A stretch of 64,000 nucleotides of DNA, taken from the NCBI RefSeq assembly GCF_900177645.1, contig NZ_FXAO01000002.1:558001-622000 (forward strand), in the 5' to 3' direction. How positions within the stretch are numbered: the stretch's first letter is position 1; each line of letters starts with the position of its first letter. Positions 38,060 through 47,707 of the stretch are shown here, piece by piece. This DNA comes from Arenibacter troitsensis. GTDB lineage: Bacteria; Bacteroidota; Bacteroidia; Flavobacteriales; Flavobacteriaceae. The position numbers were made by a program, and so were the translations under genes. The notes below the pieces were generated by a model, which was not told where the DNA came from, did no database searches, and saw only the letters and a list, made by a program, of their open reading frames with translations.

Positions 38060-39463
38060 TTAATACACCCTCCTCTCTTTCATCAATTTACCTACCGCAG
38101 AATCACATTTCTTGGAATAGAGATCTACCAGTTCCTTATATTTCTCCTCATAGGCCAAATTGTTGACCTCGTTTACATCTTCTTTTAGATTGTATAGCTC
38201 AATAAATTCCGGATTAGCTTCATACCTTATATACTTCCAAGTATCATCCCTATAACACTCGGTCTTGGGAAGCAAGGTCTCCCCTTCCCTCTGATGCTCA
38301 AAAAAGGCAGAGGATCGCCAATTTTTGGAATCACCATCATAAAAGGCAGTTAGACTTTCCCCTTGATAGGTTTTAGGAATTTCCACTCCGGCCAAATCCA
38401 AAATTGTAGGTGCAATATCCAGATTTAAAACCATCTCTTCAAATGTTTTGCCCCTTTCAGATTCGGATTGTCTAGGGTCATAAATCATTAGGGGTACGCG
38501 AAGCGACTGTTCGTGCATCAACCATTTTCCAGCAAAGCCACGTTCACCCAAATAGTAACCGTTATCACCCATAAATACAATGACCGTATTGTCTGCCAAA
38601 CCTTCCTCTTCCAGAGTGGCCCTTATCCTACCTACAACACTATCTACGGTACTGATCATCCTATAATACCCCTTGACCATGCGCTGAAACTTCTCAGGGG
38701 TATCATATCGCCAGTACCATCTTTTCCGATTCATGGAATGTTTCATAAATTCGGGCAAGGCCTCAAAAAAAGCAGGATCTGCAGTTCCAGGTGTGGGAAT
38801 TTCATTGTTCATGTACAAACTATCCGCATATTTTGGCCAGAAATATTGTTCTTCCGCACCGTCATCTGCATGTGGCGACCAGAAGGACAAGGACAGACAA
38901 AAAGGCTTATCCCTATCGCTTTTAATAAAATCGATTGCGTGATCCCCGTTGATATCAGCCAAATGTTTCTCTTTACCATCTACCATTTTTAGATACGGCC
39001 AAAAGGTCATGATACTGGTGTCGAAAATGGAATCCTCTATACCCTCATTGACCTTTACACCAAATTTACCAATAAGTCCGGTCCTGTAACCTGCCTTTTT
39101 GAGCAGATAGGGATAACTATCATACATATACCCATTGTTCAATTTAGGTTTCCCGAAATTAAAATCATGGGTCCTCTCATATAAACCAGTAAGAATAGTA
39201 GCTCTACTAGCGGCGCAGATAGGTGTAGTTACAAAGGCATTTTTAAAATAGAGGCCAGTAGTGGCCAATTCATCCATATTGGGAGTCTTTATTATTGAAT
39301 TTCCAGCAAATCCAAGGGCGTCCCAACGCTGATCATCAGTAAGGATGAAAATAATATTTGGTTTTTTTGCTACAACTTCTTCCTGTTTCTGCACCCCATC
39401 CTTACAGGCCGACACAAATACCAATAACAAGACAACGGCAACTACTTTTGATAAATTCTTCAT
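38060..39463 (-). CDS. S1 family sulfatase with CAASR maturation motif, lipoprotein
   Basis: A 467-residue sulfatase. The ATG at 39463 gives a lipoprotein signal (FVSAC, Cys20); an in-frame ATG at 39496 adds eleven residues and is less likely. The maturation motif is C-A-A-S-R at Cys83, with Ala at the position that is Pro in the other nine sulfatases here. The broader C-x-(P/A)-x-R consensus allows this. TDDQRWDALGFAG and FMGDNGYYLGERGFAGKW carry the metal ligands. RATILTGLYERTHDFNFG is a subgroup hallmark shared with many PUL sulfatases. It is the last gene of a three-gene run started by the ROK regulator. Confidence 0.94.
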   Translation of the reverse strand: MKNLSKVVAVVLLLVFVSACKDGVQKQEEVVAKKPNIIFILTDDQRWDALGFAGNSIIKTPNMDELATTGLYFKNAFVTTPICAASRATILTGLYERTHDFNFGKPKLNNGYMYDSYPYLLKKAGYRTGLIGKFGVKVNEGIEDSIFDTSIMTFWPYLKMVDGKEKHLADINGDHAIDFIKSDRDKPFCLSLSFWSPHADDGAEEQYFWPKYADSLYMNNEIPTPGTADPAFFEALPEFMKHSMNRKRWYWRYDTPEKFQRMVKGYYRMISTVDSVVGRIRATLEEEGLADNTVIVFMGDNGYYLGERGFAGKWLMHEQSLRVPLMIYDPRQSESERGKTFEEMVLNLDIAPTILDLAGVEIPKTYQGESLTAFYDGDSKNWRSSAFFEHQREGETLLPKTECYRDDTWKYIRYEANPEFIELYNLKEDVNEVNNLAYEEKYKELVDLYSKKCDSAVGKLMKERRVY

Positions 39464-39501
39464 TCTATTAGAATAAAATCCAATCTTTTTAAACATTCAT
39501 T

Positions 39502-41355
39502 TTAATCGAAAAGCACTACTTTCTGCTCATACCCTTTCCGCAGAACCTCATCGGGAACCGAGGGTACATATTCATTAATTTTTTGGGCATCTCCATCACC
39601 TAAATAATCTACATAGACAAAACCTGCCCCACCAACCTTATTGTTCCCTTTAAAACTAAAGGCCGACTGAAAGCAGGTAACCCCTGCTTTTAGATCCACA
39701 AGAAACTTGGCAGAGCTCAATTCGCCATCCACCTTTACAGTTTGTTCAATGTTACCTACCTTTAGCGAAGCACTTACTATCCTATCTACCAAATCTCCTT
39801 TGCCATTCTCCCCAATACTTTTACCTGACTCAGTGGGCCACCTGCTTACGGCCACCTCATACCTGCCATCCCGAGCTACGTTTACCGTCCATATTTTTTC
39901 ACCCTGCCTGGTATGAGCATCATGCGAATAAAGGGTTACCGGGTTTTCATGTTCAGACCCTACATACATAGTTGCATATTGATCAAAACCTACGGAAACA
40001 TCCTGCCACCAATCCTCATATCTTTTGTAAAGTTCTTCCACCACTTCGGGGTTTTCTTCCACCACATTTACCTTTTGTCCCCCATCTTTTTTAATGTTGT
40101 ACAATTCCTTTTCCTCCCTATTTACCAATCTCCAATCTTTGGTTATCACCTGATACTCTTTATCCTTTACGGGATATTCCACACGTTGGTTATGGACAAA
40201 TATTGTTCTATCATCTTCCCATTGATTCTTCTTACCGTTTAAAAGAGGCTTAAGACTTCTACCGTCAAATTTTAAACTATCCGCTCCTTTTAATCCGCAT
40301 AACTCTATAAGTGTAGGCAATACGTCTATATGTGCCGATAGTGCATCTATGTCCTTTCCGCCCTGAATCCCTGCACTGGGCCAACGAATAAAAAACGGAA
40401 CCCGATGCGCATTCTCATAGCCCCATATTTTAGCCCCTCGCATTCCTGCAGTATATCCTTCCTCCACAAAACCGGTTTCAAAATCCATCCCAACCCCACC
40501 AAACCATGGGCATGGACCATTATCTGTCATAAAAATGATTATGGTATTCTCATCCAGTCCCAGCTCGGCAACCTTGCGAAATAAGGCAGCAACATCTTCA
40601 TCTATTTTCTCTACCATCCCATAGTATTTTGCCAAACGCTCCGAAACTTTGCCCTTAAACGGCTCTACATATTTTTCATCTACAGTTAAAGGGGCATGTG
40701 GCAAATTGGTTGGTATGTAACAAAAAAATGGTTCGTCTTTATTTTGCTCTATATAATCAATGGCCTCTGTAAACCATACCGTGTTACAATAGCCATCATA
40801 TTTTTGAAATTTACCGTTGTGCTTATAGGTATCATCATAATAGTCATTGCCCCAAAAATCCGGGGATTGACCGATACCACCACCTCCGTGCACCACAGCT
40901 TCCTGAAAGCCTCGATCATTTGGCCTGAAGGGATAATTCTCCCCTAGATGCCATTTTCCGAAGACAGCGGTCTTATATCCATTATCACTGAATACATCGG
41001 CCATGGTGACCATACCTTCCTTTAACAAAGATCTACCTCCTATGGTATGCCATACTCCTGCCCTAGCAGAATAATTGCCGGTCAACAAGGCCGACCTGGT
41101 AGGAGAACAGGAAGGATCTACATGAAAATCGGTAAATCGCACACTTTCGTTATAGAATTTATCCAGGTTAGGAGTCTTTACATAAGGACTGCCCAGAGAC
41201 CCCAAATCCCCATATCCCTGGTCATCGGTCATAATAAGTATTACATTGGGTTTCTTAGCTTCGGTTTTTGGGACATCACTTTTAGCTTCCTCCTTACAAC
41301 CAATTAAAACCTGGCCAAATGCCAAAATGGTAAGAATATATATTAATTTCGTCAT
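39502..41355 (-). CDS. S1 family sulfatase with C-terminal beta-domain, lipoprotein
   Basis: A 617-residue lipoprotein sulfatase (VLIGC, Cys20). TDDQGYGDLGSLGSPYVKTP and FMTDNGPCPWFGG are the metal sites. C-S-P-T-R at Cys83 is followed by SALLTGNYSARAGVW. After the catalytic domain, about 130 residues starting near YATMYVGSEHENPV form an extra beta-rich domain, the same layout as the sulfatase at 20514-22280. The two share GKWHLGENYPFRPNDRGF/GKWHLGDNYPSRPQDQGF-like sequence and are probably paralogues. It is 68 bp downstream of the ROK regulator gene. Confidence 0.95.
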   Translation of the reverse strand: MTKLIYILTILAFGQVLIGCKEEAKSDVPKTEAKKPNVILIMTDDQGYGDLGSLGSPYVKTPNLDKFYNESVRFTDFHVDPSCSPTRSALLTGNYSARAGVWHTIGGRSLLKEGMVTMADVFSDNGYKTAVFGKWHLGENYPFRPNDRGFQEAVVHGGGGIGQSPDFWGNDYYDDTYKHNGKFQKYDGYCNTVWFTEAIDYIEQNKDEPFFCYIPTNLPHAPLTVDEKYVEPFKGKVSERLAKYYGMVEKIDEDVAALFRKVAELGLDENTIIIFMTDNGPCPWFGGVGMDFETGFVEEGYTAGMRGAKIWGYENAHRVPFFIRWPSAGIQGGKDIDALSAHIDVLPTLIELCGLKGADSLKFDGRSLKPLLNGKKNQWEDDRTIFVHNQRVEYPVKDKEYQVITKDWRLVNREEKELYNIKKDGGQKVNVVEENPEVVEELYKRYEDWWQDVSVGFDQYATMYVGSEHENPVTLYSHDAHTRQGEKIWTVNVARDGRYEVAVSRWPTESGKSIGENGKGDLVDRIVSASLKVGNIEQTVKVDGELSSAKFLVDLKAGVTCFQSAFSFKGNNKVGGAGFVYVDYLGDGDAQKINEYVPSVPDEVLRKGYEQKVVLFD

Positions 41356-41423
41356 TTACATTGTGATCGTTTATGCGCCAATAGCACAATAAAACAATAA
41401 GTTTTATAAGTATAAGTTCAGTG

Positions 41424-42662
41424 CTAAATTTCAACCATATTGCCAGACAGCTCCAAGTTCAAAATTTTATTTAAAACCACGGAAACCGCACCAATGGATG
41501 TAGCCTGATCCCCAAAGGTGGAAGGCTGAATATTTACCCTTGCATTACCCGCCAACAAATACTTATTTCTTTTTTGTTCAATCAAATTGAAGAGTAAATC
41601 CCCGTTTAAGGAAATCCCTCCTCCGATATAGACTGTTTCCGGATTTAATAAATTTGCAATAGTGCCTATTCCCTTACATAGATACTCGGCAACATCATCA
41701 TATATCTTCATGGATGCCGGATCTCCCTTTTTAGCCGCCCTCGCTACCAACTCGGCTGTAATAAGCTCCGCATTCCCCATACAAAGTTCCTTTAATATCT
41801 CCGACCTATTATCGGCAACGGCCTGTTTGCCAAGGGACGCTATCCTATGACCGGAAGCCAATGCCTCAAGACAACCGTACATGCCACATTTACACTGAAC
41901 GTCACTATCCGTATCTACGGGTATATGCCCAAACTCACCGGCGAAACCAGAAAACCCTTTTAAAAGATTCCCTTCAACAACAAGCCCGGAAGCAATTCCG
42001 TATCCAATATTTATCACTGCAAAATTTTTCTGATTTTCCTTTACCCCCATCTTCAACTCGCCCAACGCCATTAAGCGAGTGGAATTATCATAGAAAAAAG
42101 GCAAATCCAAATGCTTTTCCAACTCTTTTCTCAAATCAATGTTAAACCAGCCAAAATCTGGAGAAGATTCTATTATTCCAGTTTCGCTGTTGACCAAGCC
42201 GGCCACTCCAATACCAACTCCCCATATTTTAGCATTGGTTTCTTTCCTGCTCTGAAGTTTATGGATCATCTTGATCACCTTATCAATAATACTGAAAAAC
42301 CCCTTTTCCAATTCAGTGGGAACCTGTATCTCGGAAATAAAGTTTGCATTTAGATCCACCATGCACCCCCTAATATAAGTGGCCCCTAAATCTATACCTA
42401 TTATATAGTTATTTTCGTTCTTAAACTTTACGATCATGGGAGGCCTACCTCCACTGGAATTGCCCACTCCCAGACTTTCGACCAAACCGTCCACATTTAT
42501 CAACTCATCCACAATACGGGTAATGGACGGGGGGGTTAGCCCAGACTCCTTGGCCAGAGACGACCTACTAATCTGACTATTATGCTTAATAAGCTTTAAA
42601 ACGACTTTCTTGTTGGCCAGATGCAAAGAGGCTGCATCCATTTTCGCATATTCTTTTTTCAT
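41424..42662 (-). CDS. ROK-family transcriptional regulator (NagC/XylR type)
   Basis: A 412-residue protein with an N-terminal winged helix (about 17-75, AKESGLTPPSITRIVDELI) and a C-terminal sugar-kinase-like ROK domain. IGIDLGATYIRG (from residue 88) is the phosphate-binding start. EFGHIPVD with His246 and the C-K-C-G-M-Y-G-C cluster (Cys257, 259, 264) form the ROK zinc site. YDNSTRLMALGE retains the catalytic-type Asp192. The HTH makes it a regulator rather than a free kinase. It heads a run with two sulfatases, so it probably senses a sugar released from the polymer. It may control its own operon. Confidence 0.93.
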   Translation of the reverse strand: MKKEYAKMDAASLHLANKKVVLKLIKHNSQISRSSLAKESGLTPPSITRIVDELINVDGLVESLGVGNSSGGRPPMIVKFKNENNYIIGIDLGATYIRGCMVDLNANFISEIQVPTELEKGFFSIIDKVIKMIHKLQSRKETNAKIWGVGIGVAGLVNSETGIIESSPDFGWFNIDLRKELEKHLDLPFFYDNSTRLMALGELKMGVKENQKNFAVINIGYGIASGLVVEGNLLKGFSGFAGEFGHIPVDTDSDVQCKCGMYGCLEALASGHRIASLGKQAVADNRSEILKELCMGNAELITAELVARAAKKGDPASMKIYDDVAEYLCKGIGTIANLLNPETVYIGGGISLNGDLLFNLIEQKRNKYLLAGNARVNIQPSTFGDQATSIGAVSVVLNKILNLELSGNMVEI

Positions 42663-43187
42663 ACCATAGGAGATTATCTAAACCAAAGATATTAAAATAC
42701 CTTTCATAATTAGTTTTTCAATAAAACTTTTTCAAAGAATACTTCAATTATAAACAACAAATACGCCATTTATACCGGTAAAACACAACCTTACCCCAGA
42801 ACCTCCCAGTCCGCAGAAAAATTTATAATTAAAACAAACTTATAATATATATATTAAAAAGTTAGTCATTATAACTTATAGTAGAACAAAATAATTGATA
42901 TTTAACTAGCGAAAAATTCTACCCCAAGCAATTTGCAACAAGTGTCGACCTCAACTTTAATTTTAGAAAGTCAATTTAATTAAAATAGCAAATACAACCA
43001 TTAGAGGCTAATGGCTGTTCTTGGTCAATAAAAAGCAATCTAGAAGTATAAAATCGTTAAAGCAATACTGTTATTCCAATGAATCACTTTTATGATTGCA
43101 AGAGTACACATTGCGATAGCGCCATCATCCAACTAACAAAAGACAAATCCGTCAGCACAGAAGGAACATTTGAAAATCAACTCCCTA
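42663..43187. other. 525-bp AT-rich region upstream of the ROK gene
   Basis: It carries the ROK operon promoter. A very AT-rich block with an alternating TA tract lies near 42840-42900 (ttataatatatatattaaaa), the kind of sequence ROK proteins often bind, but no clear operator can be defined. No supported ORF. Confidence 0.4.
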
Positions 43188-43679
43188 TTACATTTTGGCC
43201 ATGCCCATCCATTCTTCCTTGGTTGCGGGTAATTTTTGGTGCTCCAGCATTATCTGCCATTTACCGTTCTTTTTTATCAATAGTGCATCGAAATGGATAA
43301 ACCTTTCCGTACGTTCTCCATGTTCATCCAGTAAATTATGCCTAAAAATACCTCTTTCAAAAGCAGTAGTATTGTCCCCTGTCCTTTCTGAAAATCGAAA
43401 ATCCAAATTTACTTTAGTGATCCCCTTATTTGTTTTTTCAAGTCCATTCCTCCATTGTTCCAGTGCCTCCCGTAATGAATAGCATACCTTGCCCCTATCC
43501 GAGACCAATATCCCATCCTCATGGAAAGTTGCCCCATATCCGGCAACATCACCTGCTTCCACGTTTTCCTTTACTACATTCCAATACGCATTCAATTCGG
43601 TTATTCTATCCTGAGCAAAGACATTACAACTGAACAACAAACCTATGAACACTACTTTTATTCCTGCCCTGATTTCCAT
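43188..43679 (-). CDS. exported SnoaL/DUF4440-like protein
   Basis: A 163-residue protein with a signal peptide (cleavage near VFA-Q, residue 22) and a single NTF2-like fold: RITELNAYWNVVKENVEAGDVAGYGATFHEDGILVS, then WRNGLEKTNKGITKVNLDFR, and ALLIKKNGKWQIMLEHQ. DUF4440/SnoaL-like proteins of this kind have varied or unknown functions, and no catalytic role can be assigned. It stands alone between the ROK operon and the head-GIN gene, with no link to the glycan enzymes visible. Confidence 0.8.
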   Translation of the reverse strand: MEIRAGIKVVFIGLLFSCNVFAQDRITELNAYWNVVKENVEAGDVAGYGATFHEDGILVSDRGKVCYSLREALEQWRNGLEKTNKGITKVNLDFRFSERTGDNTTAFERGIFRHNLLDEHGERTERFIHFDALLIKKNGKWQIMLEHQKLPATKEEWMGMAKM

Positions 43680-43906
43680 TTATTTATTTTTTTTATCATC
43701 TGCTCCCAAATATTTTAATACTCGGTCTTTAAATTGCTGTCTGCAAGATAATCTACATCAGTAAATCATTCAAGTGAACCAAAGGTCAGTTTTTCATTTT
43801 TACCAAAAAAGAAATGTATCTCTCCAAAAAAATTAATATTCAAAAAATTGCAACCTTTTATCTACTTCTTTGTCTTTAAAACATCTAATCATGAAACCTT
43901 TATTAA

Positions 43907-44629
43907 ATGAAAACAAAATCTATGGGTATTTACCTTATTGCAATATGTGGTCTTTTTTTATCCTGTGATCATGAAATAATTAGGGCTCGGGGAGAAATTA
44001 CCACAAGGGAAGTGAATATTACCGGTTACTCCGCTTTAAAAGTCTCGGACGCCTTCAACGTTTATGTCCAATTTTCGGATACGGAAGAAAAGATAGAAAT
44101 TGAGGCAAACGAGAATCTACATGATAAGATTGTAGTTGAAATGGTGGATGGCACCTTGGGTATCAGGTTAAGGAACTTTACAAGTATAAGGGGTAACCCA
44201 ACCCTGAATGCCTACATTGTTACCAAAAGGATTACCGATTTTGATTTATCCGGTGCTTCCAAGGTAAGCTTGGAGTCCGAATTGTTGGCATCCGACGTAT
44301 CCATTGAACTAACAGGGGCTTCGGAGTTTACGGGGGAGTTGGATTTGGAGCAGCTGCAAGTGGAAGCAGGCGGAGCGGCCCATTTAGACCTCTTTGGAAA
44401 AGTCGACAAACTTGACGTTTCCTTATCAGGGGCTAGTACTCTAAAGAATTACGATTTATTGGCAAAAGCATTGGATATACGATTATCCGGGGCCAGTGAT
44501 GCGTATCTTTCGGTTTCGGAAACCATAGATATCGATGCTTCAGGTGCCAGTAAATTGAGATATAAGGGAAGTCCCGTCATCAACAAAATAAAACTGTCCG
44601 GAGCTTCCGAAATCATTAAGAAACCATAA
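43907..44629 (+). CDS. head-GIN domain (DUF2807) putative adhesin-like lipoprotein
   Basis: A 240-residue lipoprotein (LFLSC, Cys20) with the DUF2807 pattern: GYSALKVSDAFNVYVQFSD, then IEANENLHDKIVVEM. The body is a run of strands punctuated by SGAS or TGAS turns (DLSGASKV, ELTGASEF, SLSGASTL, RLSGASDA, DASGASKL, KLSGASEI), which suggests a beta-helix. The family is widespread in Bacteroidota envelopes and its function is not established. A strong bidirectional terminator overlaps its stop codon. Confidence 0.88.
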   Translation: MKTKSMGIYLIAICGLFLSCDHEIIRARGEITTREVNITGYSALKVSDAFNVYVQFSDTEEKIEIEANENLHDKIVVEMVDGTLGIRLRNFTSIRGNPTLNAYIVTKRITDFDLSGASKVSLESELLASDVSIELTGASEFTGELDLEQLQVEAGGAAHLDLFGKVDKLDVSLSGASTLKNYDLLAKALDIRLSGASDAYLSVSETIDIDASGASKLRYKGSPVINKIKLSGASEIIKKP

Positions 44630-44683
44630 AAAAAGCTATTGGCTAAGAGTATTGTTTCACATCTTAGCCAATAGCTTTTTTTT
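44628..44683. terminator. bidirectional intrinsic terminator
   Basis: A long stem (AAAAGCTATTGGCTAAGA with its complement TCTTAGCCAATAGCTTTT) and flanking A and T runs. It ends the head-GIN gene on the plus strand and can also terminate the rhamnose operon, whose last gene ends at 44801 on the minus strand. Confidence 0.93.
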
Positions 44684-44800
44684 ATACAAACAGGACTTCA
44701 AACAAACTTCTTGGTAACGTCTTAAGAAGAAGAATTAAATTGATAATCCAATTCCTCGACTAGGTTCCCGAAGTTATTTGGAATCCCAATAGCCTTTTTT

Positions 44801-46207
44801 TCAACTCTTTTGAATCCATTTGCTAAATACCAAAAACAGGACACCGCAAAGTAACCAAGCCGGTAAGGTAACAAAGGACAGAAATACGTCGAACTGGATT
44901 GATATATAATAGAACAGGCCAAAGCTTATTGCCCATGCAAAAAACACGGCCTTATTAAATTTCAGATTGGCCTCCTCGGCATAATTCTTAACGATTCCTG
45001 CCTGCTTATGGAAAAAATGTTCGAACACGATAATGGCACCGAAAGGAGCCAATATAAACCCGTACAAGGCCACAAAACCAAGTAATTTCATCGCAAAGGC
45101 CGGAAAAAGGCCAGCTACTGTAGCCAAGGTACCGGCAATTATGGTAACCCAAAAAGTGGAAAGTTTGGGCACTATGGCCTGAAAGGCCAGTCCCGCCCTG
45201 TATATAGTTGGATTGGCAGTTGTCCATCCAGCCAAAACCACAGCAATTATCCCAAAGACACCTATGGCATTGTTGGCCAATGGCCCCGGTGCTACCGTAG
45301 GTGCCTCTCCATTTGCCAGGAGTCCCTGAGCTTCAGGTGATTTTAAATAAACAGCATATAACAACGCTGCCGCTATCCAAGCCATATAATGCCCCACATA
45401 CATTCCGGCAGCCGTGGTCCATCCACTACTTGCCTTTTTAGCAAAACGGAATACGGATAGATCGGACATCCCCACATGCATGGCCGCATTGGCGAACCAG
45501 GACCAAATAACAACATGCCAGAAGGTATATTTGATCTGTCCCGGGAAGGGATCGGAACCTTCTCCCCATATTTCCCAAAATTCCGATAGGCTGCCTACCC
45601 CCAACTGATTTAAGGCCACGATACCACAGGCCAGAAAGGCCAATACTATCACAGGGGACATCCAGTTTGCCGCTTTTGACACGGTGTCATAGCCTTTGGA
45701 GGCTATCAATGAAATAACCGCGCCAAGGGCAATAACAATGATAACCCAGGTCATACCATTGGGCATGGTATCCGTAAGCTTGGGCATTTCCATATGAAAG
45801 GGTATCCCCACCGCCGTGGCAGAAACCGTAATCATGGACCCCGCCAAAAAACAGAAAAGCACTCCATTGGCCAAATTATAACCCGTAACCAAACTCTTTC
45901 CACAGATCTTTTCCAATTGGTAGTACAGGGTCAACCTGTACTTCACGGCAATTTCGGCCGTCAGAAAACGCCAACTGAGTACGGCCAACAAGTTCCCCAA
46001 CAGCAGTCCTACAATAAGATCGAAGGCACTTACCCCCGTTGTCAAGAACAGTGGCCCAATTACAAATTCGGTTCCTGCGGCATGTTCCCCAGCGTACATT
46101 CCCAGAAAACTTTTCCAACTTTTCAGTTTGGATTCGGGTACGGGTACGCGTTCAAATTCTCCGCCTGCTATATCCTCTATTTCTTCTTCTATATTGAATT
46201 GGCTCAT
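44801..46207 (-). CDS. NCS1-type permease, candidate rhamnose transporter
   Basis: A 468-residue inner-membrane carrier with about twelve hydrophobic segments. EHAAGTEFVIGPLFLTTGVSAFD and the following helices resemble the cytosine/purine permease (NCS1) family. The C-terminal helices are intact (ending VLFLVFSKWIQKS). The family usually moves nucleobases, hydantoins or thiamine precursors. It lies 117 bp after an FGGY kinase as the last gene of the rhamnose operon, and no RhaT-like or sugar MFS carrier is found here. Transport of L-rhamnose or a related deoxy-sugar is therefore suggested by context only. Nucleobase transport remains the alternative. Confidence 0.8.
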   Translation of the reverse strand: MSQFNIEEEIEDIAGGEFERVPVPESKLKSWKSFLGMYAGEHAAGTEFVIGPLFLTTGVSAFDLIVGLLLGNLLAVLSWRFLTAEIAVKYRLTLYYQLEKICGKSLVTGYNLANGVLFCFLAGSMITVSATAVGIPFHMEMPKLTDTMPNGMTWVIIVIALGAVISLIASKGYDTVSKAANWMSPVIVLAFLACGIVALNQLGVGSLSEFWEIWGEGSDPFPGQIKYTFWHVVIWSWFANAAMHVGMSDLSVFRFAKKASSGWTTAAGMYVGHYMAWIAAALLYAVYLKSPEAQGLLANGEAPTVAPGPLANNAIGVFGIIAVVLAGWTTANPTIYRAGLAFQAIVPKLSTFWVTIIAGTLATVAGLFPAFAMKLLGFVALYGFILAPFGAIIVFEHFFHKQAGIVKNYAEEANLKFNKAVFFAWAISFGLFYYISIQFDVFLSFVTLPAWLLCGVLFLVFSKWIQKS

Positions 46208-46324
46208 AGTGCTTGTGTGTTATTATAGGTTATGGTGTTTGGTTAGTTGTCCTATTATGATTAATTACTTACTTTCTAAATAAACGGGTAGGTCATTAAT
46301 ATCTGTTTCACTTTACGTTACTAT

Positions 46325-47698
46325 TTACTGAATAATGAATGGAACATGTTTCTTCAAAGCATAGTTCTTTCTTAGGAATTTGGAGTTCAATCTTACGTCC
46401 GATATACATAATGCCGCACCTAGGGCCGATCCCAAAGAGGAATCCGTGGTGCTAAGCCTCATATTTCTTAGATAGTGTGATATCAGTTGAATGTAAACAT
46501 CATTATCCGTAAAACCTCCATCTATATATAATCTCTCAATGTTATCCTTTCCACTTACTGTTTTGATACATTCCACCTGCAGTAGAACAAGTTCCACCAC
46601 TAATTGGTGATAGGCGTGTTCATAGTTATCGTAAGGGATTTTTGTAGATTCTGGCATCCTTTCATCGCTAATACTTACCCATCGGTACATATATTCGAAA
46701 TCTTTGATAATTTCTAGATAAATGTCATGATTAAATCGAATCGTTTTATGGTATTCGCTGGAAACCTGAAAATGTTCGGAAAGCATTTTAACTTGTTCCT
46801 TATATTCATTGCCAAGGAACAAGCTTGAAGCTTTGACCGCCTTTCCATTGATCCGCATATAATTGATACAATTTTTATCAATGTCCGAATCTTTTAGTGC
46901 TTCCTCAGAAAATGGGTTCATGGTTATACTCCAGGTTCCAGTAGAAACAAGTATAAATTTTTTTCGAACACTTCGTACATAGGGCAACAATGCCGCCGAA
47001 CTATCATGTATTCCGACACCTATCTTAATACGCTTGCCGTTATAGTTCATATTGATACTGGTCTCGGTAGAAACGATCTTAGGTAATATTTTATAAATAC
47101 CCTCTTTATAGACCCAATCGTGATAATCTTTTTTGTTATAATCCCAAAGTGCCGTATGGCAACCAATGCTGGTATGTTCACTTACAGGGATACCCGTGAA
47201 GATAAAACTTAAATATTGGGGCAAATGTAAGGAGTACTTTATTCTTTTAAAGATTTCGGGTTTTGTATGTTTTAGCCAGTACAATTGAATTCCCGAATTT
47301 AAAAGTCCGGATACCGGAGAACCCGTGGCCAAGGCAAAATCCAATTTAGGGCCATATTTCTCATAAAATGAGTCTATAATTTCCTGAGAAATCTCTTTGG
47401 TATAATTATAAAGTGGTGTTACCACCTCATCATTTTCATCCAAATGCACCAAGCTGGCACCATAGGATGAAAAGTTGATTGCAGTAATGTTATACTCCTT
47501 GGCATCCAATATCCGGTCAAAAACCTCTTTTAACCATGTTTTTAATCGCTCCAAATCTTCTGTTGGGTAACCATCCTCATCTTTAATATTCTCAAAACGC
47601 GTATATTCCCTATACACTTCCTGAAAATCCTTATCGAAAAGAAAGAATTTTTTATTGGTCTTTCCTATATCGAATACCGCCGTTACTTTCTTTTTCAT
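46325..47698 (-). CDS. rhaB: FGGY-family sugar kinase, probable L-rhamnulokinase
   Basis: A 457-residue cytoplasmic kinase. VFDIGKTNKKFFLFD (from residue 8) is the first phosphate motif, INFSSYGASLVHLDE follows, and STGTWSITMNPF and RLYIDGGFTDN are the adenosine-side motifs of FGGY kinases. It lies 9 bp downstream of the rhamnose isomerase gene, which makes L-rhamnulose the likely substrate, giving L-rhamnulose-1-phosphate for RhaEW. The sequence differs enough from classical RhaB that the assignment leans on context; L-fuculokinase is less likely given the isomerase next door. Confidence 0.82.
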   Translation of the reverse strand: MKKKVTAVFDIGKTNKKFFLFDKDFQEVYREYTRFENIKDEDGYPTEDLERLKTWLKEVFDRILDAKEYNITAINFSSYGASLVHLDENDEVVTPLYNYTKEISQEIIDSFYEKYGPKLDFALATGSPVSGLLNSGIQLYWLKHTKPEIFKRIKYSLHLPQYLSFIFTGIPVSEHTSIGCHTALWDYNKKDYHDWVYKEGIYKILPKIVSTETSINMNYNGKRIKIGVGIHDSSAALLPYVRSVRKKFILVSTGTWSITMNPFSEEALKDSDIDKNCINYMRINGKAVKASSLFLGNEYKEQVKMLSEHFQVSSEYHKTIRFNHDIYLEIIKDFEYMYRWVSISDERMPESTKIPYDNYEHAYHQLVVELVLLQVECIKTVSGKDNIERLYIDGGFTDNDVYIQLISHYLRNMRLSTTDSSLGSALGAALCISDVRLNSKFLRKNYALKKHVPFIIQ

Positions 47699-47707
47699 CT
47701 GATTGTA

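Noticed and set aside
43079..43300. 73-residue plus-strand frame
   Set aside because: It overlaps the SnoaL-like gene on the opposite strand and has no domain or signal peptide.
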